Below are positions 1-7,971 of a stretch of DNA of 50,389 nt, piece by piece; within the stretch, counting starts at the first letter, position 1; each line of letters starts with the position of its first letter. The position numbers were made by a program, and so were the translations under genes. A model generated the notes under the pieces. The model was not told the origin of the DNA. It did not search any database and worked only from the letters and a program-made list of their open reading frames with translations. Source of the stretch: an uncultured Octadecabacter sp. (GTDB lineage: Bacteria; Pseudomonadota; Alphaproteobacteria; Rhodobacterales; Rhodobacteraceae); NCBI GenBank assembly GCA_937969445.1, contig CALBVZ010000128.1:1-50389 (forward strand), read 5' to 3'.

Positions 1-170
1 AGTCGCAGCACCTTTTTGGTATGGCCGCGACGTCTTCACCGCGAACCCGCCAAAATGCAAAGCACCGGCCGTTAATACCTTTGGTGGGCAACACGATTGA
101 CCCGATGAAGACCAAAGCTCTGGCAGCCCTCACATCCGCGGGAAAACCGCGTGACTATAAGGAGTGGATC
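1..170. other. Leader region before rplS; no recognised gene
   Basis: No gene is recognised here. Two frames are open from the left edge, one to a stop at 73-75 and one to a stop at 98-100. Either could be the last codons of the upstream gene, which in related genomes is usually trmD, but neither short peptide is recognisable. Just upstream of the rplS ribosome binding site a small inverted repeat (CGCGG at 137-141, CCGCG at 147-151, loop GAAAA) could form a hairpin. Whether it regulates rplS is unknown. Confidence 0.3.
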
Positions 171-557
171 ATGAACCTGATCGCACAAATCGAGGCGGAA
201 CAAATCGCCGCACTGGGCAAAGACATCCCAGACTTCAAAGCCGGCGACACTGTTCGCGTCGGTTTCCGCGTGACCGAGGGTACACGTACCCGTGTGCAGA
301 ACTACGAAGGCGTCTGCATCGCACGCAAAAACGGTAAGGGCATCGCTGGCTCTTTCACTGTTCGCAAAATTTCCTTTGGTGAAGGCGTGGAACGTGTGTT
401 CCCACTGTACTCCACCAACATCGACAGCATCACAGTCGTCCGCCGTGGCCGCGTTCGTCGCGCCAAACTGTACTACCTTCGTGAGCGTCGCGGTAAGTCC
501 GCACGTATCGTCGAGAAGACAAACTACCGCGCGCCTAAAAGCGCCGCTCAAGCGTAA
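171..557 (+). CDS. rplS: 50S ribosomal protein L19
   Basis: This is ribosomal protein L19, at the interface of the two ribosomal subunits. The 128-residue product starts [11 protein letters not shown] and contains the family's signature stretches [24 protein letters not shown] and [21 protein letters not shown], in the usual order and at normal length. The frame is open upstream to position 21, but the ATG at 171 is chosen because it follows AAGGAG (159-164) and matches the family N-terminus; the extra residues look non-coding. rpmE follows 11 bases after the stop, so the two genes form the end of a ribosomal operon. Confidence 0.96.
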   Translation: MNLIAQIEAEQIAALGKDIPDFKAGDTVRVGFRVTEGTRTRVQNYEGVCIARKNGKGIAGSFTVRKISFGEGVERVFPLYSTNIDSITVVRRGRVRRAKLYYLRERRGKSARIVEKTNYRAPKSAAQA

Positions 558-568
558 GGAAGATCGAG

Positions 569-790
569 ATGAGAAAAGACATTCACCCCGATTACCACAT
601 CATCGACGTCAAAATGACAGATGGCACGGTTCACCAGATGAAATCCACTTGGGGCGCCGAAGGCGACCAGCTGGCATTGGACATCGACCCTTCCGTGCAC
701 CCAGCATGGACCGGCGCAGGCGCACGCCTGATGGACACTGGCGGTCGTGTTTCCAAGTTCAAGAAAAAGTACGAAGGCCTGGGCTTCTAA
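569..790 (+). CDS. rpmE: 50S ribosomal protein L31, cysteine-free type
   Basis: The 73-residue product begins [19 protein letters not shown] and ends KKKYEGLGF, the classic L31 frame. It contains no cysteine, so it lacks the CxxC zinc-binding site of the zinc-containing form and belongs to the zinc-independent class common in alphaproteobacteria. It starts 11 bases after rplS behind a purine-rich site (AAGGAAGAT) and is followed by a strong terminator, so it is probably the last gene of the operon. Confidence 0.95.
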   Translation: MRKDIHPDYHIIDVKMTDGTVHQMKSTWGAEGDQLALDIDPSVHPAWTGAGARLMDTGGRVSKFKKKYEGLGF

Positions 791-815
791 AGCACCTCCC
801 TTTTGGAAAAGAAAA

Positions 816-850
816 CGCCGCTCCTGTTTGGGGGCGGCGGTTTTTGTTTT
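816..850 (+). terminator. Rho-independent terminator after rpmE
   Basis: CGCCGCTCC (816-824) pairs with GGGGCGGCG (831-839) across a six-base loop and is followed directly by TTTTTGTTTT. It lies 26 bases after the rpmE stop. The stop codon of the leftward gene at 849-1466 sits inside the T run, so the stem may separate the two convergent transcripts. Confidence 0.9.
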
Positions 851-1466
851 AGGGACGGATTGGAGGGCGAGGGCTATCAACGGGCGCCAAAGGCAGCCTT
901 GGTTCAGGAATTGGTGCACCGCCCTGCCCACGCCACAGCCTGTCGAACACCAGCGCTTCAATCCTTGGGTCGCCATCCCCGTCGAACAGCTCAAGGATCA
1001 TTGCACCGCGAACTCCATTCGATTGATTTAGGTTGGCAGGCGCGAAGATGTCCGATCCACAAGGCCCAAGTACGAAAATCGGCCAAGATGTTGTGCTTTG
1101 GAGAGGGGCAAACCAATCTTGGTTCTGATAGGCTGTTTGATCAGCTAAACTAATGACGGCCCGTCCACGGAACTCAATCATTCCGGGAGGATGGCCTGTT
1201 AGCAGGATCGCGCTGCTAGGATCAAACCCGTCAGGCCCACGCACGACGCGGTTTACGTGCACGTAAAACCCGTTCATTTCAAATTGGTGGCCGCTTTCGC
1301 GGGTTAGGATAAATACATCTAGCCTACGAACATTAACATCGAGCAGATACTCGGCGTTGAAGACATCTTGAAAGATCGTGAACGACGGGGACGTCTGCGG
1401 CGAACACGCTGCGATTGGTGAGCCAATCGATCCCGCCAAAAGCATGGCTGCGAATGTATTTTTCAT
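849..1466 (-). CDS. Secreted or lipid-anchored protein of unknown function
   Basis: I do not recognise this 205-residue protein. It starts with a signal peptide (MKNTFAAMLLAGSIGSPIAAC): lysine, then a hydrophobic stretch, then a cysteine at residue 21 preceded by IAA, which could be a lipobox although the usual leucine is replaced. The mature part has two further cysteines at most, no transmembrane segment, and a proline-rich C-terminus (PIPEPRLPLAPVDSPRPPIRP region). It stands alone on the minus strand between the rpmE terminator and the pit terminator. The reading frame is complete and its start is the only good ATG. A role in the envelope is inferred only from the signal peptide. Confidence 0.6.
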   Translation of the reverse strand: MKNTFAAMLLAGSIGSPIAACSPQTSPSFTIFQDVFNAEYLLDVNVRRLDVFILTRESGHQFEMNGFYVHVNRVVRGPDGFDPSSAILLTGHPPGMIEFRGRAVISLADQTAYQNQDWFAPLQSTTSWPIFVLGPCGSDIFAPANLNQSNGVRGAMILELFDGDGDPRIEALVFDRLWRGQGGAPIPEPRLPLAPVDSPRPPIRP

Positions 1467-1517
1467 ACGTCTAAAGTATCAAACCCTGACACACGCGCCA
1501 GTCATCACATCCTTATA

Positions 1518-1550
1518 AGCAAAACGCCGCCCCAAATCTGGGACAGCGTT
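1518..1550 (-). terminator. Rho-independent terminator after the pit gene
   Basis: Read on the minus strand, AACGC-T-GTCCC pairs with GGGGC-G-GCGTT (between 1522 and 1550) around the loop AGATTT, followed by TTTTGCTT. It lies about 40 bases downstream of the phosphate transporter stop codon and would end that transcript. Confidence 0.75.
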
Positions 1551-1589
1551 CATTAGTCTTGTTTAGGACAGTTGAAACCCACCGTGGGC

Positions 1590-3080
1590 TTAAGTCCCAA
1601 CCACCGTCACAAGTACCCAGAAGATTGTACCTGACAACAGCGCCGCTGCGGGGACTGTGATGATCCACGCCGCAATGATCGTCATGAAGTGGGAACGGCG
1701 AACCAGTTTGCGGCGGCGGCGTTCTTCGACGGAATAGGCTGGCTTGTCCGGCATGGCTTCGCGTGAGCGGCGCAAGCGGCGCTCAGCGTCCCATTCACGG
1801 TAGAAGCCCACGCCAAACACACCACCAACAGCGATATGCGTCGAGCTAACAGGCAAGCCGAGCCAAGAAGCAACAATCACCGTAATCGCCGCTGACAGCG
1901 CCACACAGTAGGCACGCATTGGGTTTAGCTTGGTGATCTGGCTGCCGACCATGCGGATCAGCTTTGGCCCAAACAGGAACAACCCGAATGAGATACCAAA
2001 AGCACCGATGACCATAACCCAGAATGGAATTGAGAAACTGCTGGTGAAATCACCGGACTGGGACACCTGCACGATGGCGGCCAGTGGCCCAACCGCGTTC
2101 GCAACATCGTTCGCGCCGTGCGCAAATGAAAGTAAAGCAGCCGACACGACCAGCGGAATACCGAACAAAACCTTTAGGGATTTGTTGCGGTTCTCGAGGC
2201 CCTCGGACTGTTTCTTGATCACAGGAATCATAACCAGCCAGACAAGCACAGCGATCGCCAAGCCAATCAGCAGTGCAGTGGGCAGGTCGATCTTGATGAT
2301 TTTCTTGAGGCCTTTCAGCGCTAGGTACGACCCGAAAGCACCAGCCATGATGCCGACCAAAATAGGCACCCAGCGGCGTGCAGCGGCGATCTTGTCATCG
2401 CGGTAGATGATCCGTGACTTGATAACGAAAAGGAAAAACGCAGCAACAGCGCCGCCCAAGACTGGCGAAATAACCCAAGAAGCCGCGATCTTGCCCATGG
2501 TACTCCAAGACACCGCAGCAAAGCCTGCCGCCGCAATGCCAGCCCCCATAACACCACCAACTACCGAGTGTGTTGTGGAAACAGGCGCACCAACGAAAGT
2601 CGCAAGGTTAACCCACAACGCAGCCGACAAAAGCGCGGCCATCATCGCCCAGATAAACGTTTCAGGCGTGCCCATGCTTTCAGGCGCGATAATGCCCTTG
2701 GCGATGGTCGAAACAACATCGCCACCCGCAATCAGCGCACCAGCAGATTCGAAAACCACAGCAATCGCGATAGCGCCCCCCATGGTCAGCGCATTTGCAC
2801 CAACGGCTGGGCCCATATTGTTGGCCACATCATTCGCGCCAATGTTGAGCGCCATATAGGCACCCAAGCAGGTCGCAATAATAACGATCATGGAATTGTT
2901 GGTTTGCCCAAAGAACAAAGCCGCCGCCAAGCCTGCCAGTACGATAAACAAGAGAGAAATCCCAGGTCCGACCATCGGACGTGCGACGTATTGCGTCGCC
3001 ACTTCAAGTCGAGAAAATCGCGCTAAATCACGATCCAGAGTTTCTAGATGGCGTAGATCGCCGTTATTGTTGTCAGTCAT
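1590..3080 (-). CDS. PiT-family inorganic phosphate transporter
   Basis: This 496-residue membrane protein is a low-affinity phosphate permease of the PiT family, expected to carry metal phosphate with protons or sodium across the inner membrane. Both halves carry the family signature: NIGANDVANNMGPAVGANALT near residue 80 and AHGANDVANAVGPLAAI near residue 320. About ten hydrophobic segments surround them, and a charged loop after residue 415 (REWDAERRLRRSREAMPDK) is cytoplasmic by the positive-inside rule. The roughly 50-residue hydrophilic N-terminus is typical of the longer bacterial members. No phoU-like gene lies next to it. The gene has its own terminator and probably its own promoter in 3081-3150. 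Confidence 0.93.
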   Translation of the reverse strand: MTDNNNGDLRHLETLDRDLARFSRLEVATQYVARPMVGPGISLLFIVLAGLAAALFFGQTNNSMIVIIATCLGAYMALNIGANDVANNMGPAVGANALTMGGAIAIAVVFESAGALIAGGDVVSTIAKGIIAPESMGTPETFIWAMMAALLSAALWVNLATFVGAPVSTTHSVVGGVMGAGIAAAGFAAVSWSTMGKIAASWVISPVLGGAVAAFFLFVIKSRIIYRDDKIAAARRWVPILVGIMAGAFGSYLALKGLKKIIKIDLPTALLIGLAIAVLVWLVMIPVIKKQSEGLENRNKSLKVLFGIPLVVSAALLSFAHGANDVANAVGPLAAIVQVSQSGDFTSSFSIPFWVMVIGAFGISFGLFLFGPKLIRMVGSQITKLNPMRAYCVALSAAITVIVASWLGLPVSSTHIAVGGVFGVGFYREWDAERRLRRSREAMPDKPAYSVEERRRRKLVRRSHFMTIIAAWIITVPAAALLSGTIFWVLVTVVGT

Positions 3081-3149
3081 GGTGCCCCCCGTGAATATGA
3101 GGGCACAATTGACTCTAACAACGCATCAAATCAATGCTTTTACCGTTCG

Positions 3150-3170
3150 ATTGACCAAAAAATGGTCAAT
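3150..3170. repeat. 8-bp inverted repeat between Nudix gene and pit
   Basis: ATTGACCA (3150-3157) and TGGTCAAT (3163-3170) form a perfect inverted repeat around AAAAA. It abuts the stop codon of the Nudix gene and lies 70 bases upstream of the pit start. It lacks a U tract on the minus strand, so it may be an operator for pit, a weak terminator or an mRNA-stabilising hairpin. Confidence 0.4.
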
Positions 3171-3634
3171 TAGATAGCGGAGCCATTCAAAATGGATTTC
3201 AACTCTGGCTCATCGACCAAATTGGCGGCTTCGGATGGGCTGACCCAACGCCGCTTACGCTGGCCTGCTTCTGGGAAGTCGTTTTCAAGCTCATTCACCG
3301 AGACCGAATAAACCAAAGTCTCAATCGGGATCGGGAGGCCGCTGTCCATTGTTTTGTCGTAGTCATAGCTGCCAATAGGTTCAGGTTCGGCGGTCGCGTC
3401 TTTTACGCCCGCTTCTTCCCAAGCCTCTTGCAATGCGGCCTGCGATGAGGCGAGGCCACGGATGGGCCAACCTTTAGGAATAATCCAGCGACCAGTTCCA
3501 CGGCTCGTGACCAAAAGCACCTCTTTGTCATCACCGTTGCCGCGTGTGCAAAGTGCTGCGACTTGCAGTCCTTTTGGGCGACGAAACATCGGCGCGACAA
3601 AGTCACGGAAAACGCGGTTAAGAGCGGGGCTCAT
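3170..3634 (-). CDS. Nudix hydrolase
   Basis: The 154-residue protein is a single Nudix domain, a fold that hydrolyses nucleoside diphosphates linked to another group or inositol-type pyrophosphates. The Nudix box lies at about residues 55-78 (IPKGWPIRG, then QEAWEEAGV). The catalytic E-x-x-E-E core is intact, but the first glutamate of the consensus is replaced by leucine and the arginine by glutamine. The IPKGWP form resembles alphaproteobacterial members related to diadenosine or diphosphoinositol hydrolases; the substrate cannot be told from sequence. The start at 3634 has only a weak ribosome binding site; the next ATG (3589) would shorten the protein by 15 residues. Confidence 0.85.
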   Translation of the reverse strand: MSPALNRVFRDFVAPMFRRPKGLQVAALCTRGNGDDKEVLLVTSRGTGRWIIPKGWPIRGLASSQAALQEAWEEAGVKDATAEPEPIGSYDYDKTMDSGLPIPIETLVYSVSVNELENDFPEAGQRKRRWVSPSEAANLVDEPELKSILNGSAI

Positions 3635-3662
3635 TTTGAAACTGCCATTTTTTCTTATTATC

Positions 3663-3694
3663 TTTGGACACTTACATAAGGGTAAGTGTCCAAA
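3663..3694. repeat. 13-bp perfect inverted repeat
   Basis: TTTGGACACTTAC (3663-3675) and GTAAGTGTCCAAA (3682-3694) match perfectly around a six-base centre. The repeat fills much of the 80-base gap between the helicase stop and the Nudix start, both on the minus strand. The sequence after it on that strand is A-rich rather than T-rich, so it is not a standard terminator; it could be an operator for the Nudix gene or an RNA-stability hairpin. Confidence 0.6.
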
Positions 3695-3714
3695 AATGCA
3701 ACTTGGGCCTTAAT

Positions 3715-5028
3715 TTAGGATGAAGCCTTGTTTGGTTTGCGACGGCGATTGCCACCGCCACCACCCGGCTTGCCACCACCCGGACGGCCACCGCCGCCTC
3801 CAGGGCGACCGCCACCAGGCTTACCGCCACGGCCACCGCCGCCGCCGAAACGACGACCACCGCCACCGCCGCGTTTTGGCTTGGCTTCTTCTTCCTCACG
3901 CGCCCACGGGCGACCACCGGCAACGGGAATGTCAGCCTTCATCGCCTTTTGAATGTCGCGCAATTCGCCCATTTCATCAGGCGCGCAGAACGCAACAGCC
4001 ATACCTTCAGCGCCGGCACGGGCCGTGCGGCCAATACGGTGGACATAGTTTTCAGGCACGTTCGGCAGATCGTAGTTATAGACGTGTTTCACTTCGGGAA
4101 TATCGAGACCACGCGCAGCAACATCCGTCGCCACGAGGATTTTCACCTTACCTGCCTTGAAGTCCGCAATCGCACGATCACGTTGACCTTGGGACTTGTT
4201 TCCGTGGATCGACGCAGACGCGAAGCCCTTGTTTGTCAGTAGCTTATGCAGCTTTTCAGACCCATGCTTGGTGCGACCAAAGACAATGGCACGCTCATCG
4301 CGGTGCTTGTCGATCAGCTCTAATAGCAGGTCTGTCTTCGCAGCTTTGGCAACGAAGTGAACCGACTGTTCGATGCGGTCCACGGCCTTGCCTGGTGCGT
4401 TTACTTGAACGCGGATTGGGTTCTCGAGGAACGCGCCCGCAAGCTCGCCCATCAGTTTTGGCATCGTCGCAGAGAACAGCATCGTTTGGCGTGGTGTCGC
4501 CAACAGTGGTGCGATCTGGCGCAGTGCGTGGATAAATCCCATGTCGAGCATCTGGTCGGCTTCATCAAGCACGAGGAACTTCGTGTCACCAAGGCGCACA
4601 GCGCGACGCTCAAGCAGGTCGATCAAACGACCAGGCGTCGCAACCAACAGGTCAACACCGCGTTCAAGCTTACGGATTTGGCCCGTAATACCAGCGCCAC
4701 CAACAACCAACATAGTTTTAAGGTGCGTTCCTGTTGTGTAAGCCGCCAAATTCTCTTGAATTTGCTTCGCCAATTCACGGGTCGGCGCGAGGATCAGCGC
4801 GCGCGCTGTTTTGCCTTCAGGCTTACCCTGCTCTTTCAGCAGCATATCAATCATCGGCAGACCAAAAGCCGCCGTTTTACCACTGCCCGTCTGGGCAAGG
4901 CCCATAACGTCGCGGCCATTCATTGCATGTGGGATCGCCTGTGCCTGAATTGGCGTCGGGTCAGTGATGCCTTGGTTTTTCAGTTCAGCAATCAGTCGGG
5001 GCGCGAGGCCCAGCATATCGAAATCCAT
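3715..5028 (-). CDS. DEAD-box RNA helicase with glycine-rich tail
   Basis: A 437-residue ATP-dependent RNA helicase of the RhlE/DeaD type, acting on structured RNA in ribosome assembly or decay. Seen in order: Q motif (TPIQAQAIP, about 25-33), motif I AQTGSGKT (45-52), PTRELA, GG, TPGR, DEAD (about 148), SAT, then the second RecA domain with VATDVAARGLDIP and HRIGRTARAG. After about residue 380 comes a low-complexity tail of RGG, RPGGGGG and KPGGGGG repeats ending in basic residues, typical of RNA-binding extensions. The ATG at 5028 is preferred because AAGGA precedes it and the family begins there; the frame is open a further 72 codons upstream without recognisable sequence. Confidence 0.93.
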   Translation of the reverse strand: MDFDMLGLAPRLIAELKNQGITDPTPIQAQAIPHAMNGRDVMGLAQTGSGKTAAFGLPMIDMLLKEQGKPEGKTARALILAPTRELAKQIQENLAAYTTGTHLKTMLVVGGAGITGQIRKLERGVDLLVATPGRLIDLLERRAVRLGDTKFLVLDEADQMLDMGFIHALRQIAPLLATPRQTMLFSATMPKLMGELAGAFLENPIRVQVNAPGKAVDRIEQSVHFVAKAAKTDLLLELIDKHRDERAIVFGRTKHGSEKLHKLLTNKGFASASIHGNKSQGQRDRAIADFKAGKVKILVATDVAARGLDIPEVKHVYNYDLPNVPENYVHRIGRTARAGAEGMAVAFCAPDEMGELRDIQKAMKADIPVAGGRPWAREEEEAKPKRGGGGGRRFGGGGGRGGKPGGGRPGGGGGRPGGGKPGGGGGNRRRKPNKASS

Positions 5029-5384
5029 GTATTTTCCTTGGATCGGGGCGGACGGTTTAGCGCCCGCAAAAATAAATAATTCCAAACCGAACGGTTGGAA
5101 CATCGCAAAAGGGTAACGCCAAAGGCTACGGTGGGCCGAATGCCCATGTCCGTATGAAACGGAGCCCGCCGATTGGCGCGGCACCCCTGCGTGATGGAAG
5201 GAACCTTGAGAAGATGCACTTTGCGCAATTATGCGCCTGCTCACGCGGCACCAGCATCATCCTCAAGGGGGCAAATGGGGCTTTGCAAGTCACAAGTCAA
5301 TCCCTCTTTGCCTTGCGCCCAGCGCTGCGTATAGTTACGCCGACGCTCTGGACAACGATCCGGATCAGCAAAGGGGCAAGCGTA
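5029..5384. promoter_or_regulatory. Divergent intergenic region between helicase and mipZ
   Basis: This 356-base stretch separates the two divergent genes and no protein in it is recognised. Candidate elements are: an imperfect inverted repeat TTCCAAACCG / CGGTTGGAA (5080-5100), which would lie in the helicase leader; a GGGCG/CGCCC hairpin (5046-5065) just before the helicase ribosome binding site; a GCGCA-ATTA-TGCGC dyad (5223-5236); and a possible mipZ promoter with TTGCCT (5308-5313), a 16-base spacer and TATAGT (5330-5335). All are read by eye and are weak individually. A long structured leader would fit a cold- or stress-regulated helicase. Confidence 0.4.
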
Positions 5385-6194
5385 GTGGCACATATTATCG
5401 TCGTGGGGAACGAAAAGGGCGGGGCTGGTAAGTCTACGGTTTCGATGCACGTAGCAACGGCGCTGTCGCGCATGGGGCATAAGGTCGGCACGCTTGATCT
5501 GGATTTGCGCCAAAAAACTCTGGGCCGCTACGTGGAGAACCGCAAGAAGTTCCTCGACAAAGAAGGGCTAACGCTGCCCACACCAACGTATCATGACCTG
5601 CCCGAGGTTGACCCTGCGACCCTGAAAGACGGCGAGAACATCTTTGATCACCGCCTGTCGGTGGCCGTTGCGGGACTTGAACCAGACAATGATTTCATCC
5701 TGATCGACTGCCCCGGCAGCCATACGCGTTTGTCACAAGTGGCGCATTCGCTCGCGGATACGTTGATTACACCACTCAACGACAGCTTTATCGACTTTGA
5801 CCTACTGGCCCATATCGACAGCGATGCAGAAACGATCACAGGTCCGTCCGTATATTCACAAATGGTCTGGAATGCGCGGCAGTTGCGCGCGCAAGCAGGG
5901 TTTGAGCCGATTGACTGGATCGTCGTGCGCAACCGTATGGGGGCGCAAAACATGGTGAACAAACAAAAGATGGAAGCCGCGATTGAAAAATTGTCGCGAC
6001 GGATCGGTTTCCGCACAGCACCCGGTTTCAACGAGCGTGTCATCTTCCGCGAGTTATTTCCACGCGGTCTGACGTTGCTAGACCTGCGCGACATCGGCGT
6101 AAAAGGTTTGAACATTTCCAACGTCGCGGCACGGCAGGAATTGCGCGAGTTGATCAGGTCACTAAACCTTCCGGGCGTGACCGTCGATTTTTAG
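5385..6194 (+). CDS. mipZ: MipZ-type ParA-family division ATPase
   Basis: The 269-residue product resembles MipZ, the alphaproteobacterial ATPase that binds ParB near the origin and keeps FtsZ from assembling at the poles. Seen: the deviant Walker A motif NEKGGAGKST at residues 9-18, the LDLDLRQ switch segment at about 40, Walker B FILIDCPG at about 105, and MipZ-like stretches NDSFIDFDLL and IFRELFPRGLTLLDL. The GTG at 5385 is chosen because AAGGGG precedes it by eight bases and the protein then starts VAHIIVVGNEKGG as in the family; upstream in-frame codons look non-coding. It converges with the next gene with only three bases between stop codons. Confidence 0.92.
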   Translation: MAHIIVVGNEKGGAGKSTVSMHVATALSRMGHKVGTLDLDLRQKTLGRYVENRKKFLDKEGLTLPTPTYHDLPEVDPATLKDGENIFDHRLSVAVAGLEPDNDFILIDCPGSHTRLSQVAHSLADTLITPLNDSFIDFDLLAHIDSDAETITGPSVYSQMVWNARQLRAQAGFEPIDWIVVRNRMGAQNMVNKQKMEAAIEKLSRRIGFRTAPGFNERVIFRELFPRGLTLLDLRDIGVKGLNISNVAARQELRELIRSLNLPGVTVDF

Positions 6195-6197
6195 GGT

Positions 6198-7502
6198 TTA
6201 GCCAAACATGTCCATTTCAGTGGAGATTCTAGACCTGAGCCTCCGGCGGTGGGACTGAAAGTACATGTTGATCCCAATTGGCAGAAACATTGCCACGAAG
6301 CCAATTATCCCCAAGATCATCATGGCTTCGGCGTCTCCGGACGCGGCCAACATCCACTTGGTATCGAACCATTCCACAATCGGCGCGACATCAATGTCGG
6401 TCCAGTGACGATCTGGGTTTGCATCAGGTACTATTGCTTCCTCTGCAGTTTCAGCGACGACCTCATTCACGGCTTGTGCCTCGTTTACACTCGCCGTCGA
6501 TGATTTACCGATAAGATCGGACACCGTCGCGGCCAACCCCAAGAAAAACAGGCCACCAACGATGACGATCAGCACTTTGCGTAGTCCAAATGCCGAACGC
6601 GCAGGTTTGGGCGTAGCAGTACCTAGAACCGGTTCTTCAAACCGCAGAGGATCATTGCGTACGGGTTCAGCAGCATAATCCCCCTCTTCTACTAAACCGC
6701 TCCGCTGCTTCCAAAGGGGCGCTGCGTCAAAGGCATTCTTTGGTGGGATCGGTTCAAAGTCGGGATTTGCTCGAACAGCAGAAGCATTCATGCCGTCGGC
6801 ACGTTGAGTGGGTTTGGCTTTGTTGCCAAATGCCAGTTTACCCAAGGCCAGTAATCCAATGGCCCCCGCGATCTTTGAGAACAAACCAAACATCGTCATC
6901 TCACCGGCCGCAGGCGGTGCAAATTCAACTTCACGCCCATCAAGGTATGGCCAAACAACCAGTAAATCGTTTTCAAAAGAGAGACCCTCGATGGCAAACA
7001 CATCCTCTGTGATGTCGGTCCAAATCCCGAGGCTCCTAATCTCACCATTGTATTCGAAAATTGGGCCAATTTCGCCAAAACCGACTACCCCCCTCGTCTT
7101 AAATGCCGAGGTCAGCCTGTCGTGGCTAAATCCACGCTCATAAAAGAATGCAACCGCCACGACTTCTTTGTCGCTCATTGCGGTTTCGGACACGATCGGC
7201 ACCATGAAGCCTTCAAGCTCACCTGAATCCGTTTCGAGTGTCAGCTCATAAGCGTAATCAAACACTGCTTGCCCGCGCAACATGACTTCGCGCAACTCAG
7301 TTGTGTCGCGTTCGCGGTCAAACTTTGCAACATCAACTGCCGCCGGTGGTCCAGCAGCAAGGGCTGCGGCCTCAGCAGCAACGCGGTCATTTTGGGAAAC
7401 CTGCAGGAAGTATCCGATACCAAGCATGATCGCTGCGCCAATCCCAAGACCAATCGGGCCAAGACGAACGAAACCATAAAGCGCGGATAGAATATGCAGC
7501 AT
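6198..7502 (-). CDS. Membrane protein of unknown function, four predicted spans
   Basis: I do not recognise this 434-residue protein. It has a hydrophobic segment at about residues 5-32, a soluble acidic domain of about 170 residues, a second hydrophobic segment near 205-228 (FGLFSKIAGAIGLLALGKLAF), a long charged linker, a third near 308-332 (VLIVIVGGLFFLGLAATV), and a fourth near 393-415, ending in a basic tail QSHRRRLRSR. The ATG at 7502 is preferred over 7553 because GAGG stands six bases before it. That site lies in one arm of a small inverted repeat. The gene converges with mipZ and lies downstream of, but separated from, the merR-copA pair. No function is proposed. Confidence 0.6.
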   Translation of the reverse strand: MLHILSALYGFVRLGPIGLGIGAAIMLGIGYFLQVSQNDRVAAEAAALAAGPPAAVDVAKFDRERDTTELREVMLRGQAVFDYAYELTLETDSGELEGFMVPIVSETAMSDKEVVAVAFFYERGFSHDRLTSAFKTRGVVGFGEIGPIFEYNGEIRSLGIWTDITEDVFAIEGLSFENDLLVVWPYLDGREVEFAPPAAGEMTMFGLFSKIAGAIGLLALGKLAFGNKAKPTQRADGMNASAVRANPDFEPIPPKNAFDAAPLWKQRSGLVEEGDYAAEPVRNDPLRFEEPVLGTATPKPARSAFGLRKVLIVIVGGLFFLGLAATVSDLIGKSSTASVNEAQAVNEVVAETAEEAIVPDANPDRHWTDIDVAPIVEWFDTKWMLAASGDAEAMMILGIIGFVAMFLPIGINMYFQSHRRRLRSRISTEMDMFG

Positions 7503-7508
7503 AGAAAA

Positions 7509-7527
7509 CCTCAATCTAATGTTGAGG
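7509..7527 (-). promoter_or_regulatory. Inverted repeat covering a ribosome binding site
   Basis: CCTCAA (7509-7514) and TTGAGG (7522-7527) are perfect complements around a seven-base loop. On the minus-strand transcript the 3' arm supplies the GAGG ribosome binding site of the gene starting at 7502, so the hairpin could limit its translation. Confidence 0.4.
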
Positions 7528-7584
7528 CCAATTTTACCGCTGATCTTTGGCAAGAGTTAGGCACGTTTAGGTTGTTTTTCGGCT

Positions 7585-7971
7585 CTAGCCGCGCTGCAAG
7601 TTCTCGATAATTGGGCAATCGGGTCGCGCATCCCCTGCGCAGGATTGAACCAGATCAGCCAGTGTCGCACGCATATCCTGAAGACCCGCAATCTTTGCCT
7701 CAATCGCTGCAAGATGTTCTTTGGCGATAGCACGCACATCGCCACTGGCACGGTCCTGATCTTCCCACAATGCAAGCAGATCACGGCAATCGTCGATTGA
7801 GAAACCAAGGCTACGCGCGCGGGCAAGGAACGTGAGTTTGTGCAGATGCGCGTCGCTGAAATCGCGATACCCGTTGTTCGCGCGGTCTGGTGTCACCAAG
7901 CCAATATCTTCGTAATAGCGTATAGTTTTGGGCGGCAGACCAACACGTTTGCCCGCGTCTTTGATGTTCAT
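7585..7971 (-). CDS. cueR: CueR-type copper-responsive MerR regulator
   Basis: A 128-residue MerR-family activator that senses monovalent copper or silver and distorts promoters with long spacers. The N-terminal winged helix (MNIKDAGKRVGLPPKTIRYYEDIGLV) is followed by a long dimerisation helix. Two cysteines, C111 and C119 in CAGDARPDC, match the Cu(I)-binding pair of CueR (C112/C120 in E. coli), and a serine at about 76 fits the monovalent-metal class. Its ATG overlaps the copA stop by four bases (ATGA), so it is the second gene of a copA-cueR operon read leftwards. The promoter upstream of copA is of the type this protein controls, which suggests autoregulation through the shared transcript. 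Confidence 0.9.
   Translation of the reverse strand: MNIKDAGKRVGLPPKTIRYYEDIGLVTPDRANNGYRDFSDAHLHKLTFLARARSLGFSIDDCRDLLALWEDQDRASGDVRAIAKEHLAAIEAKIAGLQDMRATLADLVQSCAGDARPDCPIIENLQRG

Noticed and set aside
21-170. A longer L19 starting at 21
   Set aside because: L19 proteins start near MNLIAQIE; the extra 50 codons look like leader sequence.
3740-3885. Short repeated DNA units suggestive of a repeat array
   Set aside because: They encode the glycine-rich tail of the helicase in frame; there are no spacers, so this is not a CRISPR array.
4357-5079. A 240-codon plus-strand frame opposite the RNA helicase
   Set aside because: The minus strand carries all helicase motifs; the plus-strand product is unrecognisable.
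5154-5384. A 77-codon N-terminal extension of MipZ from the ATG at 5154
   Set aside because: The extension is not similar to the family, and GTG at 5385 has a good ribosome binding site and the normal N-terminus.
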